Shown here one piece after another: positions 16,564-26,433 of a stretch of 64,000 bases of DNA. The stretch's first letter is position 1. The number at the start of each line of letters is the position of its first letter. The position numbers and the translations under genes are program-made. Origin of the DNA: an uncultured Croceitalea sp. (GTDB lineage: Bacteria > Bacteroidota > Bacteroidia > Flavobacteriales > Flavobacteriaceae); NCBI GenBank assembly GCA_947499565.1, contig CANMOV010000003.1:496001-560000 (forward strand), read 5' to 3'. Below the pieces are notes generated by a model. The model ran no database searches, was not told where the DNA came from, and saw nothing but the letters and a program-made list of their open reading frames with translations.

Positions 16564-18393
16564 TTATTTATCAAAATCAAATACCTTTCCAAGGTAGACG
16601 AGTTTGTAGCCTTCCTGAACATCATAGTTTTCCTTACTGAAAGCGGATATGATTTTTAAATCATTATCAGGGTTTTTAAGAAATAAAGGGATGATATCAT
16701 TATCGGCTTTTGTGATTTCAATAAGCCCATTGTAATGTTCTTGGTCTTTTAATTCTATCTCATTAATGGAGGGGTACTTTCTTGCGGCATCTGTCAATTT
16801 AATAAAATCGTCTGTATGGGAAAATAATCCTTCTTCGGGATTATTTTCTGGGTCGTTCATTTCTTCGGTATTAACAATTCTAAATGCGCCGTTTTCCCCA
16901 AATTGTTTTTTAAACTTGTCTATTGCAAACCTATTAATATCAGAATTTCCTGTTAGAGCCATTAAATAACCCATGTCATTTAATTCAATATTATCAGTCA
17001 AAGAATCCGAATAAATATTGGCCGTCATAGCTTCGATCCCCAAGCTTTTGGCCTTTTCAACATTGGTTTGGTTGTTATCAATAAGCACTACATGTCGCTT
17101 ATTCTTTTTAAGATAATTGGCAATTAATCTAGATACTTTTGAGGCGCCGATAATTAAAATGCCTTCGGACTTTTTCAAGAATACCCCCACAAGTTTGGCA
17201 AAAATCCGCGCTGTGGTTGCATTTAATAATACCGTGCCCAAAACAATCATAAAAACCAGTGGCGTAATATATTCTGCTCCTGGTTCTCCTTTAGCCAGAA
17301 GTTTAGAGCCAAAAAGAGAAGCAATCCCGGCAGCCACAATACCTCTTGGTCCAACCCATCCTATAAATAATTTTTCATTTAATCTAAGGTTGGAGCCTTG
17401 TGTGCTTAAAAAGACGCCTAGTGGTCTTATTAGAAAAACCACTAAAACAAAAAGTGCCGCAGTCTTCCAATTCATTAATAATTCTAAATCGGCAATATTA
17501 ATATTCGCGGATAGCAGAATAAACAAAATTGAAATCAGTAAAACACTTAGTGATTCTTTAAAGTAGAGAAGTTCTTTTAGGTTAGGTAAATTCATATTCC
17601 CCAATACCATACCCATTACCACTACTGCCAAAAGACCAGATTCGTGAGCAAAAACATCAGACTCTACAAAAACCAATAGCACTACTGATAGCGATACCAC
17701 ATTCATTAAATAATGCGGTATTAAGTTCTTTTTTATTGCAAAAGCTAGGGCGTGCGCAAATGTGAATCCAAACGTTGTTCCAAAAAGTAGAATTTTACCA
17801 AACTCTATAAGTGCAGTTTGGGTATAACCACTTCCTTCACCCACACTTATAAATTCAAATACCAATACAGCTACTAATGCTCCAATAGGGTCTATTAGAA
17901 TGCCTTCCCATTTCAATACTGTTGAAACATCTTTCTTTAACGGAATATTTCGCAATATTGGGGTAATTACTGTTGGTCCTGTTACAATAATTAGGGCTGA
18001 AAATAGAAAAGAAATCTGCCACGAAAGTTCAAAAATATAATGTGCAGCAACCCCAGCGCCAAAGAAAGTAACAACGGAGCCTACCGTGATTAGCTTCGTA
18101 ATTACTGGTCCTACATTGGCAATTTCGGAGCGTTTTAGGGTTAATCCACCTTCAAAAAGAATAATGCTAATTGCCAGCGAAACAAAATAGTAAAGCCCTT
18201 CTCCTGGAAACAAACCTTTCTCGCCATTCCAAATAGGCTCAATAAGTTTTGCGCCATCTTCCGTATATAAAGTAGCAATAGGTCCAACCAATAATCCAAT
18301 TAATATCAGCGGTAAAATAGCAGGTAATTTCAATCGCCAGGCAACCCATTGGGCAATGATTCCTAAAATAATAATTCCTGCGAGTTCTAGCAT
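16564..18393 (-). CDS. CPA1-type cation:proton antiporter with RCK domain
   Basis: This 609-residue protein begins with about 12 hydrophobic segments (residues 3-400) of the Na+/H+ exchanger fold, including the motif FEGGLTLKRSEI, the TGPTVITPILR segment and the pair of acidic residues in the DPIGALVAVLVFE helix. A TrkA-N/RCK nucleotide-binding domain follows (about 408-510: GILIIGASKVSRLIANYLKKN), then a TrkA-C-like tail. Such proteins extrude Na+ or K+ in exchange for protons, fitting a marine organism. Ion specificity cannot be read from the sequence. It is convergent with the small barrel gene. Confidence 0.93.
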   Translation of the reverse strand: MLELAGIIILGIIAQWVAWRLKLPAILPLILIGLLVGPIATLYTEDGAKLIEPIWNGEKGLFPGEGLYYFVSLAISIILFEGGLTLKRSEIANVGPVITKLITVGSVVTFFGAGVAAHYIFELSWQISFLFSALIIVTGPTVITPILRNIPLKKDVSTVLKWEGILIDPIGALVAVLVFEFISVGEGSGYTQTALIEFGKILLFGTTFGFTFAHALAFAIKKNLIPHYLMNVVSLSVVLLVFVESDVFAHESGLLAVVVMGMVLGNMNLPNLKELLYFKESLSVLLISILFILLSANINIADLELLMNWKTAALFVLVVFLIRPLGVFLSTQGSNLRLNEKLFIGWVGPRGIVAAGIASLFGSKLLAKGEPGAEYITPLVFMIVLGTVLLNATTARIFAKLVGVFLKKSEGILIIGASKVSRLIANYLKKNKRHVVLIDNNQTNVEKAKSLGIEAMTANIYSDSLTDNIELNDMGYLMALTGNSDINRFAIDKFKKQFGENGAFRIVNTEEMNDPENNPEEGLFSHTDDFIKLTDAARKYPSINEIELKDQEHYNGLIEITKADNDIIPLFLKNPDNDLKIISAFSKENYDVQEGYKLVYLGKVFDFDK

Positions 18394-18546
18394 TATTAGA
18401 ATTTTTGGGAATTTAATGTTTTTATTTCAAAATCCTATTCGCCCTTTTAAGATTCCTACCTTCTTATTTTTAGGCAGGAGAAGAAAAGGCATCTTAGCAA
18501 GTAAGTCTATTTATATTTGTTAAAAAACATCCAATAATTCCATGTT

Positions 18547-18579
18547 TTTGAGGCAATTATCTCCCCTTTTCTTATTTTG
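18547..18579 (+). promoter_or_regulatory. Promoter of the MBL-hydrolase gene
   Basis: TTTG, 21 bases, then TTATTTTG, which differs from TAnnTTTG only at its second base. It ends 19 bases before the ATG at 18599. Confidence 0.4.
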
Positions 18580-18598
18580 CAAGGCTTTTTAGGTATTG

Positions 18599-19459
18599 AT
18601 GACTTTATACCCCGTAGAAACAGGAAATTTTAAGCTTGATGGTGGTGCCATGTTTGGTGTGGTTCCAAAATCCCTTTGGTCAAGAACCAATCCTGCTGAT
18701 AACAATAACATGATAGATATTGCTGCCAGGAGTCTTCTTGTGGAAGATGGGGATAGATTAATCCTCATCGATACAGGAATGGGCGACAAACAATCCGAAA
18801 AATTCTTTAATTATTATTACCAATGGGGTAGTTTTTCTATAGATAGTTCCTTGCAAAAACTTGGTTTTCATCGCGACGATATTACCGATGTTTTTATGAC
18901 TCATTTACATTTTGATCACTGTGGTGGGAGTGTACAATGGAACAAAGACAGAACTGGATATGAGCCGGCTTTTAAGAATGCTGCTTTTTGGACTAATGAA
19001 AATCATTGGGAGTGGGCAATAAGGCCTAATCCTCGAGAAAAAGCATCTTTCCTAAAAGAAAACCTCCTCCCTATGGAAGAAAGTGGGCAGCTAAGGTTTG
19101 TGAAAAGAGGTAATGAAACTTTCTTGAAAAACTCAGAATTGGGTTTTGATATTTTGTTTATAGATGGGCATACAGAAAAACAAATGATACCCCATATCCA
19201 GTACAAGGGAAAAACAGTGGTTTTTATGGCAGATTTAATGCCAACTGTTGGTCATATTCCCTTGCCATACGTAACAGGATATGATACACGCCCCTTGCTA
19301 AGCATGAATGAAAAAGACCGTTTTATTAAAGAAGCTGTTAAAAATGAATTTGTGCTGTTTTTTGAACATGACGCCCATAACCAACTTTGCACACTAAAAA
19401 ATACCGAAAAAGGAGCGCGACTTAACGAATTGTTTTCTTTTGATGCCTTATTCGGTTAA
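18599..19459 (+). CDS. MBL-fold metallo-hydrolase (lactonase-like)
   Basis: This 286-residue enzyme starts at an ATG at 18599 (an in-frame TTG one codon earlier is less likely). The zinc motif THLHFDHCGG supplies His102, His104, Asp106 and His107; further ligands are expected in DGHTEKQM, the MADLMP segment and the FEHDAH stretch. The N-terminal MFGVVPKSLW region is characteristic of lactonase-like MBL proteins that include AHL lactonases, so a lactone or ester substrate is likely but unproved. There is no signal peptide, so it is cytoplasmic. It precedes a protease lipoprotein gene by 24 bp. Confidence 0.88.
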   Translation: MTLYPVETGNFKLDGGAMFGVVPKSLWSRTNPADNNNMIDIAARSLLVEDGDRLILIDTGMGDKQSEKFFNYYYQWGSFSIDSSLQKLGFHRDDITDVFMTHLHFDHCGGSVQWNKDRTGYEPAFKNAAFWTNENHWEWAIRPNPREKASFLKENLLPMEESGQLRFVKRGNETFLKNSELGFDILFIDGHTEKQMIPHIQYKGKTVVFMADLMPTVGHIPLPYVTGYDTRPLLSMNEKDRFIKEAVKNEFVLFFEHDAHNQLCTLKNTEKGARLNELFSFDALFG

Positions 19460-19483
19460 TATTACATTTTAAATTACATTTTT

Positions 19484-21133
19484 ATGATGACTACATATTC
19501 AAAATCATTTTTTGCTCTTATCTCAGGAAGTCTCTTTCTAATGGGTTGTGGGGCAACTTCTCTGGTATCCACTCCAGTTGAAAATATAGATACGGTACCC
19601 TTAAAAATTGCTGACCTCTCTGATGGCCAAAAAAAGACCTGGGGCCATGCAGATTTAGTTATGGATACTATTCCCGGAATGAGTGTTGATAAAGCTTATT
19701 CAGAATTAATAGGAAATAAAAGAGGTGGAACTGTAATTGTTGCCGTTTTAGATTCAGGAATGGATTTAACCCATGAAGATTTAGATGATGTACTTTGGAC
19801 CAATAAGGGTGAAAAGGCAGGAAATGGAATAGATGATGATAATAACGGCTATATTGATGACATTCATGGTTATAATTTTTTAGGTGAATCTTATAATGAA
19901 CAGCTAGAATATGTGCGTATGTTACGTTTAGGAGTTGGAGATGCCGCTATGAGGGCTAAAGCACAAATAAAACTAGATAAAGAATATCCAAAATCTCTGC
20001 AGAACAAACAGCAGTATGAGCAAATTCTTCAAGCCGTTAAAAACGCTGATAAGGAAGTAAAAGCTGCTTTAGGTAAAGAAACTTACACTAAGGAAGAATT
20101 GCTGGCTATGAAACCATCTTCTGAGCAAATGCAACAGAACGTAGGGATACTAACTCAAATGTATCAATATGCAGATAGCATTGATGAAGTTATCGATGAT
20201 CTTACCGAGGGTGTAACTTATTTTGCTGAGCAAGCAAATTATAATCTGAACAAAGATTTTAATGGCCGCAAAAAAGTAGGTGACAAGCCATATGATTTTA
20301 ATGACAAAACCTATGGTAATGGCAATCCTAAAAATCGTGTTGACGATGAAAGTCATGGTACTCATGTCGCTGGAATCATAGCTGCAGAACGTAACAATGG
20401 TAAAGGGGTTAATGGTGTGGCTAAAAATGTGAAATTAATGAGTATACGTGCTGTGCCAAATGGAGATGAATATGATAAAGATATTGCTTTAGGAATTAGA
20501 TACGCTGTTGATAATGGTGCCCAAATCATCAATTGTAGTTTTGGAAAATCATTTTCCCCAAATGCCGAATGGGTATATGATGCTATAAAGTATGCGGCTG
20601 CAAAAGATGTTTTGATTGTACATGCGGCGGGTAACGATGGTAATAATTTAGACGATTCATCTAACCCTAATTTCCCCAACGACCATAAGTATGCTGATTC
20701 AGAAATTAGTAATAATGTAATTACAGTAGGTGCTTTAGCGCCATCTTACGGCTCAAAAATGGTTGCTTCATTTTCAAATTACGGCAGTAATAATGTTGAT
20801 GTTTTTGCTCCAGGGGATGATGTTTATTCTACTATGCCTAATAACAAATATGACTTTCAAGGGGGTACTTCTATGGCTGCGCCTGCAGTGGCGGGAGTAG
20901 CTGCTTTAATACGCTCTTACTATCCAAGTTTATCTGCATCTCAAGTTAAAAACGTGCTGATGCAGTCTGGATTACGCTCAAAGGCTTCTGTTATGATAGC
21001 AGGGGATCCATCAAACAGTAAATCATTTTCAGAAATTTCAAAATCTGGAAAAATGGTGAATGCCTACAATGCATTACTTTTAGCTGAGAATATTTCAAAG
21101 GGTAAATTAACTTTAGATTCTAACGCCGAATAA
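19484..21133 (+). CDS. S8 (subtilisin-like) serine protease lipoprotein
   Basis: This 549-residue protease has a lipobox (FLMGC, Cys22), so it is probably anchored in the outer or inner membrane. The catalytic triad is visible: Asp90 (VAVLDSGMDLTHEDL), His291 (DESHGTHVAG) and Ser463 (GGTSMAAPAVAG), with the oxyanion Asn383 in AAGNDG. Asp and His are 201 residues apart, far more than in classic subtilisins; the extra part (about 137-255) is a charged, helical-looking insertion. The next gene, an M1 peptidase, starts one base after the stop, suggesting a joint role in extracytoplasmic peptide degradation. Confidence 0.93.
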   Translation: MMTTYSKSFFALISGSLFLMGCGATSLVSTPVENIDTVPLKIADLSDGQKKTWGHADLVMDTIPGMSVDKAYSELIGNKRGGTVIVAVLDSGMDLTHEDLDDVLWTNKGEKAGNGIDDDNNGYIDDIHGYNFLGESYNEQLEYVRMLRLGVGDAAMRAKAQIKLDKEYPKSLQNKQQYEQILQAVKNADKEVKAALGKETYTKEELLAMKPSSEQMQQNVGILTQMYQYADSIDEVIDDLTEGVTYFAEQANYNLNKDFNGRKKVGDKPYDFNDKTYGNGNPKNRVDDESHGTHVAGIIAAERNNGKGVNGVAKNVKLMSIRAVPNGDEYDKDIALGIRYAVDNGAQIINCSFGKSFSPNAEWVYDAIKYAAAKDVLIVHAAGNDGNNLDDSSNPNFPNDHKYADSEISNNVITVGALAPSYGSKMVASFSNYGSNNVDVFAPGDDVYSTMPNNKYDFQGGTSMAAPAVAGVAALIRSYYPSLSASQVKNVLMQSGLRSKASVMIAGDPSNSKSFSEISKSGKMVNAYNALLLAENISKGKLTLDSNAE

Positions 21134-21134
21134 T

Positions 21135-22991
21135 ATGATTAAACTAGCTAAGAAAATTATCTTTCTTCTTCTTTGCGGACTAACTACGCTGATAGCTCAA
21201 AATAACACCGGTTATTGGCAACAGCACGTTGACTATTCTATGGATGTTGACATGAATGTTGAAAATTATCAATATACAGGCACTCAAAAACTAGTATACA
21301 CCAATAATTCGCCAGATGAGTTAAGCCGGGTATACTACCACTTATATTTCAATGCTTTTCAGCCGGGGAGCGAAATGGATTTGCGTTTACAAAATATTGC
21401 CGATCCAGATGGTAGAATGGTTACTTCAGAGAAAAAAAGCAGAATTGCGACTTTGTCTCCTACAGAGATTGGTTATTTGCACGCAACTTCATTAACACAA
21501 GATGGCGAAGAGGTTTCTTTTTCAGAAGAAGGCACAATCTTAGTGGTAGACTTGGCTAAGCCAATTCCTTCTGGTGGAAAAACAACTTTTGAGATGGAAT
21601 TTAAAGGTCAAGTTCCTCTACAAATAAGAAGGTCTGGTCGCAACAATAAAGATGGTGTCGCGCTATCTATGAGTCAGTGGTATCCCAAACTAGCTGAATA
21701 CGATTTTGAAGGCTGGCATCCGAATCCCTACATCGCTAGGGAATTTCATGGCGTTTGGGGTGATTTTGATGTAAAACTTACTATTGATAAAAACTACACT
21801 ATTGGTGGAACTGGTTATTTGCAAAACCCCAATGAAATTGGACATGGGTACGAAACTCCAGGAACCAAAGTGAAAACTAAAGGGAAAAAATTAACTTGGC
21901 ATTTTAAAGCTCCTATGGTTCATGATTTTATGTGGGCAGCGGATCCAGAATATGTGCATGACACTTTACAAATGGAAAATGGACCAACTTTGCATTTCCT
22001 TTATAAAAGTGATGAAAAGTTTAAGGAAACTTGGGAGAAAGTTCAGCCATTAACAGAGAAAGCAATGCGCTTCTTTAATAAAAATATAGGAGAATACCCA
22101 TACAAACAATATTCCGTAATTCAAGGAGGAGATGGTGGTATGGAGTACGCTATGTCAACTTTAATTACCGGAGGTGATAAACCAGGTAGTGTTGTTGGAA
22201 CTATGATACACGAGCTAGCTCACTCATGGTTTCAGCATGTTTTAGCCACTAACGAAGCTAAACACGAGTGGATGGATGAGGGTTTTACATCTTTTATTTC
22301 AGCTTTATGTAGTAATGAAATCTTGGAAAAGAATAAAGAAAATCCTTTTGAAGGTTCCTACAGAGGTTATTATTATTTAGTAAAATCCGGTAAGGAACAA
22401 CCGCAAGCAACACACGCCGATAGGTATAATGAAAACACTCCTTATGGAATAGCGGCTTACAGTAAAGGCGCTATCTTTTTGTCTCAACTAGGCTATGTTA
22501 TTGGTCAAGATAAATTGATGGAGACAATTAGAAAGTATTATGAAGATTTTAAATTTAAGCATCCTGTTCCTAATGATATTAAAAGAAGTGCTGAAAAAGT
22601 ATCCGGTATGGAATTAGATTGGTATCTGACAGATTGGACGCAAACCACAAATACTATTGATTATGGGGTTAAAGAAGTCGTGGCGGATGGAAATAAAACT
22701 AAAATTGTTTTAGAGCGTGTAGGTCTAATGCCTATGCCTTTGGATATATTGGTTGTTGATGCTAGCGGAAACCAAGAAACCTACTATGTTCCTTTGCGAA
22801 TGATGCGTGGTGAAAAAGAAAACCCTTACCCATCATTAAAAAGAACAGTAGCTAGCGATTGGGCTTGGGCAAGTAATACTTATGAACTAATTATTGATAA
22901 GCCTATAGAAAATCTAGCAGGCATTTCAATAGATCCTTCTCAGTTAATGGCGGATGTTAACAGAGAAAATAATACCTACCAACCTGAATAA
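21135..22991 (+). CDS. M1-family zinc metallopeptidase
   Basis: This 618-residue aminopeptidase-like protein has a signal peptide (LAKKIIFLLLCGLTTLIAQ). The gluzincin motif is complete: HELAH at 359-363 and Glu382 in the WMDEGF segment, which matches HExxH-18-E. The exopeptidase substrate motif appears as GGMEYA. It is likely periplasmic or surface-exposed and trims N-terminal residues from peptides. It is coupled to the upstream S8 protease (1-bp gap) and followed by a strong terminator. Confidence 0.94.
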   Translation: MIKLAKKIIFLLLCGLTTLIAQNNTGYWQQHVDYSMDVDMNVENYQYTGTQKLVYTNNSPDELSRVYYHLYFNAFQPGSEMDLRLQNIADPDGRMVTSEKKSRIATLSPTEIGYLHATSLTQDGEEVSFSEEGTILVVDLAKPIPSGGKTTFEMEFKGQVPLQIRRSGRNNKDGVALSMSQWYPKLAEYDFEGWHPNPYIAREFHGVWGDFDVKLTIDKNYTIGGTGYLQNPNEIGHGYETPGTKVKTKGKKLTWHFKAPMVHDFMWAADPEYVHDTLQMENGPTLHFLYKSDEKFKETWEKVQPLTEKAMRFFNKNIGEYPYKQYSVIQGGDGGMEYAMSTLITGGDKPGSVVGTMIHELAHSWFQHVLATNEAKHEWMDEGFTSFISALCSNEILEKNKENPFEGSYRGYYYLVKSGKEQPQATHADRYNENTPYGIAAYSKGAIFLSQLGYVIGQDKLMETIRKYYEDFKFKHPVPNDIKRSAEKVSGMELDWYLTDWTQTTNTIDYGVKEVVADGNKTKIVLERVGLMPMPLDILVVDASGNQETYYVPLRMMRGEKENPYPSLKRTVASDWAWASNTYELIIDKPIENLAGISIDPSQLMADVNRENNTYQPE

Positions 22992-23011
22992 TACAATTTA
23001 TTTTATTAATG

Positions 23012-23049
23012 AATCCGTTTGGGGTCAACTATTCTCAAGCGGATTTTTT
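23012..23049 (+). terminator. Rho-independent terminator after the M1 peptidase
   Basis: Arms AATCCGTTTGGG and CTCAAGCGGATT pair over 12 positions (two G-T pairs) around a 10-base loop and run into six T residues. It separates the peptidase operon from rnpA and covers an upstream in-frame ATG, arguing against that ATG as the rnpA start. Confidence 0.82.
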
Positions 23050-23059
23050 ACTTTTAAAA

Positions 23060-23437
23060 ATGTCCTTCTCCTTCTCACATAAAGAAAAGCTCAAAAGCAA
23101 AAAGCTAATAGAACAGCTTTTTAAAGAAGGAAAAGGCATTACTAGTTTTCCGCTTAAGCTTATCTATCTTGATGTTGCTTTTAGTAGTCAGGTTAAAATT
23201 AAAACAGGAGTTATAGCGCCTAAAAAGAGCTTTAAAAACGCTGTCCAAAGAAATCGTATTAAGCGATTGCTGAGGGAGGCTTATCGCTTAAACAAGTCCT
23301 TGGTTTTTAACAACATTGAGGGAAGTTTTGCGTTCATGATTTTATATCTTGGTAAAGAAATGCCTAATCATCAACTGGTTAATGAAAAAATGAAGGATGT
23401 TTTAGGAAAATTTCAGGAAATTAATCAAAATAAATGA
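23060..23437 (+). CDS. rnpA: Ribonuclease P protein component
   Basis: This 125-residue basic protein binds the RNase P RNA and supports tRNA 5'-end processing. The family motif is clear: KKSFKNAVQRNRIKRLLREAYR contains the RNR box (split here: KNAVQRNRIKRL, then LREAYR). The ATG at 23060 (MSFSFSHKEKLKS) is chosen because it matches the usual start of the family, while the upstream ATG at 23009 begins inside a terminator. It is followed by a CtpA-type protease gene, a neighbourhood common in Flavobacteriia. Confidence 0.95.
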   Translation: MSFSFSHKEKLKSKKLIEQLFKEGKGITSFPLKLIYLDVAFSSQVKIKTGVIAPKKSFKNAVQRNRIKRLLREAYRLNKSLVFNNIEGSFAFMILYLGKEMPNHQLVNEKMKDVLGKFQEINQNK

Positions 23438-23502
23438 TTAAGAATAGCTAAGGTATACGATGGCAAATTACATCTGCCCGATAAGAAAAATTAAATTTAC
23501 AG

Positions 23503-25131
23503 ATGAAACATCTTTATAAAAAACAGATTCTAGTTCCAGTAATTGCTATTTTCTTTTTAATAGCTAACAGTAGTTTTAAAAGCGACTTTTTTGAAATTGC
23601 AAAGCAAATTGAAATTTTTACTACCCTGTTCAAAGAATTGAACATGAATTATGTTGATGAGACCAACCCAGGTGAATTAATGGATTCTGCTATTAAAAAT
23701 ATGCTAGACGAACTGGATCCTTATACCAAATTTTTAAATGAGCAAGATGTTGAAGAATATAAGATTAACAATGCCGGTGAATATTCCGGTATTGGTGCTC
23801 TAGTGCGCTCCTATGATGACAGACTGGTTGTTGTAGAACCTTATAAAGATTACCCAGCTGATAAAGCTGGACTTAAAGCTGGCGATGAGATTATTAAGAT
23901 TGGTGAAATAGCTGTTTCTGATTTTGATGATAATGCAAGTGAGTTGCTTAAAGGAGCAAATAATAGCAGCGTAGCAGTCACGTTTAAAAGACAAGGAGCT
24001 ACTAAAACAACAACTATTACTCGTGAAGGTGTAGAGGTTGATGCTGTTCCTTATTACAATATGGTTGATGATAAAACTGGGTATATTGTTTTAGCTAAAT
24101 TCAATAGAAAAGCATCTAGCCAAACAAAATCTGCATTACAAGATTTAAAAGGACAAGGAGCAACTCAAATAATTTTAGATTTAAGAAGTAATCCTGGTGG
24201 GTTGCTGTCTGAAGCAATAAACGTTACTAATTTATTTGTTCCAAAAGGAGAGCTAATTGTAACTACAAAATCAAAAGTTAAAAAATTCAATCAAACCTAT
24301 AAGACTAAAAATAAGCCCGAAGATTTAGATATTCCTCTAGTGGTTTTGGTTAACGGAAGAAGTGCCTCTGCGAGTGAAATTGTTTCTGGTAGTTTACAAG
24401 ATTTGGACAGGGCTGTAATTATGGGCGCTCGTAGTTTTGGTAAGGGATTGGTTCAGAGACCATTAAAGCTGACCTATGGAACGCAGTTAAAAGTTACAAT
24501 TTCAAGATACTTTACCCCTTCAGGTAGGTGTATTCAATCTTTAGATTATTGGAATAGAGATAAAGAAGGCAACGCGGTTAGAACAACAGAGTTTAATCAA
24601 TTTAAAACTAGAAATGGAAGGGTGGTTGAAGACGGTGGTGGTGTTATGCCAGACATTGGAATAGCTTCTACAAAATCTAACGCGTTAACAGATGCGTTGA
24701 TGGGCAACAATGTAATTTTCGATTTTGCAACAGAATTCTACTACCAAAATCAGTTTAATGCTGTGGAAGACTTTAAGTTTTCCAAAGCCAATTATGATGA
24801 CTTCAAAGACTTTGCAAACAGCAAAGATTTTTCGTTTAAAACTAATACAGAAAAACTCTTGGAAGAAACATTGAATTCTGATGATTCTCTTCTAGGCACA
24901 GAAGTTCAGGATAAATATAAAGACTTGCTTTTTGCTGTAAATCGGGGTAAGATTTTAGCTTTAGACACCTACAAAACAGAAATCACTAAAAAATTAGAGG
25001 ACGAAATTATTAAGCGTTATTTCTATAGAGATGGGCTTTTTGCATATAATCTTAAGAACGATGATGCAATTTTATCAGCCACCGAACTTCTTAAGGATGG
25101 AAAAAAATATAACGAGCTTCTTAAGCCTTAA
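23503..25131 (+). CDS. S41-family C-terminal processing protease
   Basis: This 542-residue periplasmic protease has an N-terminal membrane anchor or signal (VPVIAIFFLIANSS). A PDZ domain (about 95-175) contains EYSGIGALVRSYDDRL and ADKAGLKAGDEIIKIG. The S41 catalytic domain (about 185-370) carries ILDLRSNPGGLLSEAI, the nucleophile region NGRSASASEIVSG near residue 289, and the catalytic Lys in ARSFGKGLVQ. It cleaves proteins at their C-termini in the envelope. A 170-residue extension follows the catalytic core, as in other flavobacterial members. Confidence 0.95.
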   Translation: MKHLYKKQILVPVIAIFFLIANSSFKSDFFEIAKQIEIFTTLFKELNMNYVDETNPGELMDSAIKNMLDELDPYTKFLNEQDVEEYKINNAGEYSGIGALVRSYDDRLVVVEPYKDYPADKAGLKAGDEIIKIGEIAVSDFDDNASELLKGANNSSVAVTFKRQGATKTTTITREGVEVDAVPYYNMVDDKTGYIVLAKFNRKASSQTKSALQDLKGQGATQIILDLRSNPGGLLSEAINVTNLFVPKGELIVTTKSKVKKFNQTYKTKNKPEDLDIPLVVLVNGRSASASEIVSGSLQDLDRAVIMGARSFGKGLVQRPLKLTYGTQLKVTISRYFTPSGRCIQSLDYWNRDKEGNAVRTTEFNQFKTRNGRVVEDGGGVMPDIGIASTKSNALTDALMGNNVIFDFATEFYYQNQFNAVEDFKFSKANYDDFKDFANSKDFSFKTNTEKLLEETLNSDDSLLGTEVQDKYKDLLFAVNRGKILALDTYKTEITKKLEDEIIKRYFYRDGLFAYNLKNDDAILSATELLKDGKKYNELLKP

Positions 25132-25188
25132 TTTTGAATCAATTTTTTTATTTGCTAATTGCGTGATTTTAAATTTCTGTTCCCTTAG

Positions 25189-25218
25189 TTTGCTTTTTTG
25201 ACCTCTCTTTTATCTTTG
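25189..25218 (+). promoter_or_regulatory. Consensus promoter of the secreted hydrolase/RM unit
   Basis: TTTG, an 18-base spacer, then TATCTTTG: both Bacteroidetes elements are exact. The predicted start of transcription is shortly before the ATG at 25231, so an in-frame codon at 25198 cannot be the translation start. The next two genes follow within 6 bp and would share this transcript. Confidence 0.72.
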
Positions 25219-25230
25219 TATATTCAGGCT

Positions 25231-26427
25231 ATGAAAAACGTTTTTTGTTTTACATTTCTAATCAAAAAGCTTCTTTTAGTATCCTTTTTTGGGCTGGGTT
25301 ATATCTACTGCACCGCCCAACATGAATTTACTAAAAGCGTTGTGATCGATTCTATTGCTATTGATAACGGTGAATCTTTTGCGCTTTATCTACCCTCTTC
25401 ATATAATAAAGATGAGCCAAGTCCAATTATTTTTGTTTTTGATCCTGCAGCAAGAGGAACAACGGGTCTTACTCCATTTTTAAACGTTTCTGAAAAATAT
25501 AATTATATCGTCGTTTGTTCTAACAATTCTAAAAACGGGCCTTTAGAGCAAAATCTTGAAATTGCGAACCGCTTATTTAATTATGTTTTTAGTAATTATT
25601 CTATTGAGGAAAGTAATATGCTGGTTGCTGGTTTCTCTGGCGGATCAAGACTAGCAACAACAATAGCAGTACTTACCAATAAGTTTTCTGGGGTTATTGC
25701 ATGTGGGGCTGGGTTTTCCTCAGTTCCATCTCATACACCTTCTACACAGAATTTTTCTTATGTTGGAATTTGTGGAAATGAAGATATGAACTATAATGAA
25801 ATGCTTAAAAACAAAGGTTTTTTACAGCGATTAAATTTCAGCAGTACTCTTTTTACCTATAATGGCGACCATAAATGGCCTCCAAATGAGCAAGTTAATA
25901 GGGCTTTCCGTTGGTTGCAAAACAAAAAAATAAAAGACAGTGTGTTGATATCTCAAAATTTTGAGCTAGATTTTAATGAGGCAGAAGCTTTTTATAACTC
26001 TGGAGAGTTTCTCTTTTCAGCAGAGGTTTATGATAGAATTTTAGCTTCGTATAAAGGCTTTGTTCCCCTTAATGAGGTTAATGAAAAGTATAGCTCGTTA
26101 ATAAATTCTAAAGCATACAAAAAAGAATACAAATCACTCCAAGATGCATTGGCCCAAGAAGGAAAAATCTCAAAAAGGTTGTTCGATAGGCTTTATGGTG
26201 ATTTTCTTTTTCCAGAGAAAGTGAACTTTAGTTGGTGGAAAAAAGAACTGAATAAACTAGAAAAATTAAATGCTGATGGTTCTTTTCAGCTTAAAAAAAT
26301 GGTTTCCAGAATTCGTTTTAATCTATTTGCAGCTGTTTATTCTAGAAAAAACGCAAGGCTACATAACTCATCTTCAGAACAGATTTCGTTAAGTAATAAG
26401 CTTCAAAAGCTTATATATCCCAATTAA
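25231..26427 (+). CDS. Secreted alpha/beta-hydrolase-like protein
   Basis: This 398-residue protein has a signal peptide (LLLVSFFGLGYIYCTAQ). The N-terminal two thirds look like an alpha/beta hydrolase: strand FIFVFDP-like at 67-72, the nucleophile elbow GFSGGS with Ser137, Asp185 (CGNEDMN) and His214 (NGDHKWP) as candidate triad. The last 170 residues form an undefined helical part. The fold suggests an esterase or peptidase; no substrate can be named. The ATG at 25231 is fixed by the promoter. It sits 6 bp upstream of a DNA methyltransferase gene, an unusual partner. Confidence 0.75.
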   Translation: MKNVFCFTFLIKKLLLVSFFGLGYIYCTAQHEFTKSVVIDSIAIDNGESFALYLPSSYNKDEPSPIIFVFDPAARGTTGLTPFLNVSEKYNYIVVCSNNSKNGPLEQNLEIANRLFNYVFSNYSIEESNMLVAGFSGGSRLATTIAVLTNKFSGVIACGAGFSSVPSHTPSTQNFSYVGICGNEDMNYNEMLKNKGFLQRLNFSSTLFTYNGDHKWPPNEQVNRAFRWLQNKKIKDSVLISQNFELDFNEAEAFYNSGEFLFSAEVYDRILASYKGFVPLNEVNEKYSSLINSKAYKKEYKSLQDALAQEGKISKRLFDRLYGDFLFPEKVNFSWWKKELNKLEKLNADGSFQLKKMVSRIRFNLFAAVYSRKNARLHNSSSEQISLSNKLQKLIYPN

Positions 26428-26433
26428 TATTAT

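Noticed and set aside
23009-23059. Longer N-terminus for rnpA
   Set aside because: The upstream ATG begins inside a strong terminator hairpin, and the extra 17 residues do not resemble RnpA.
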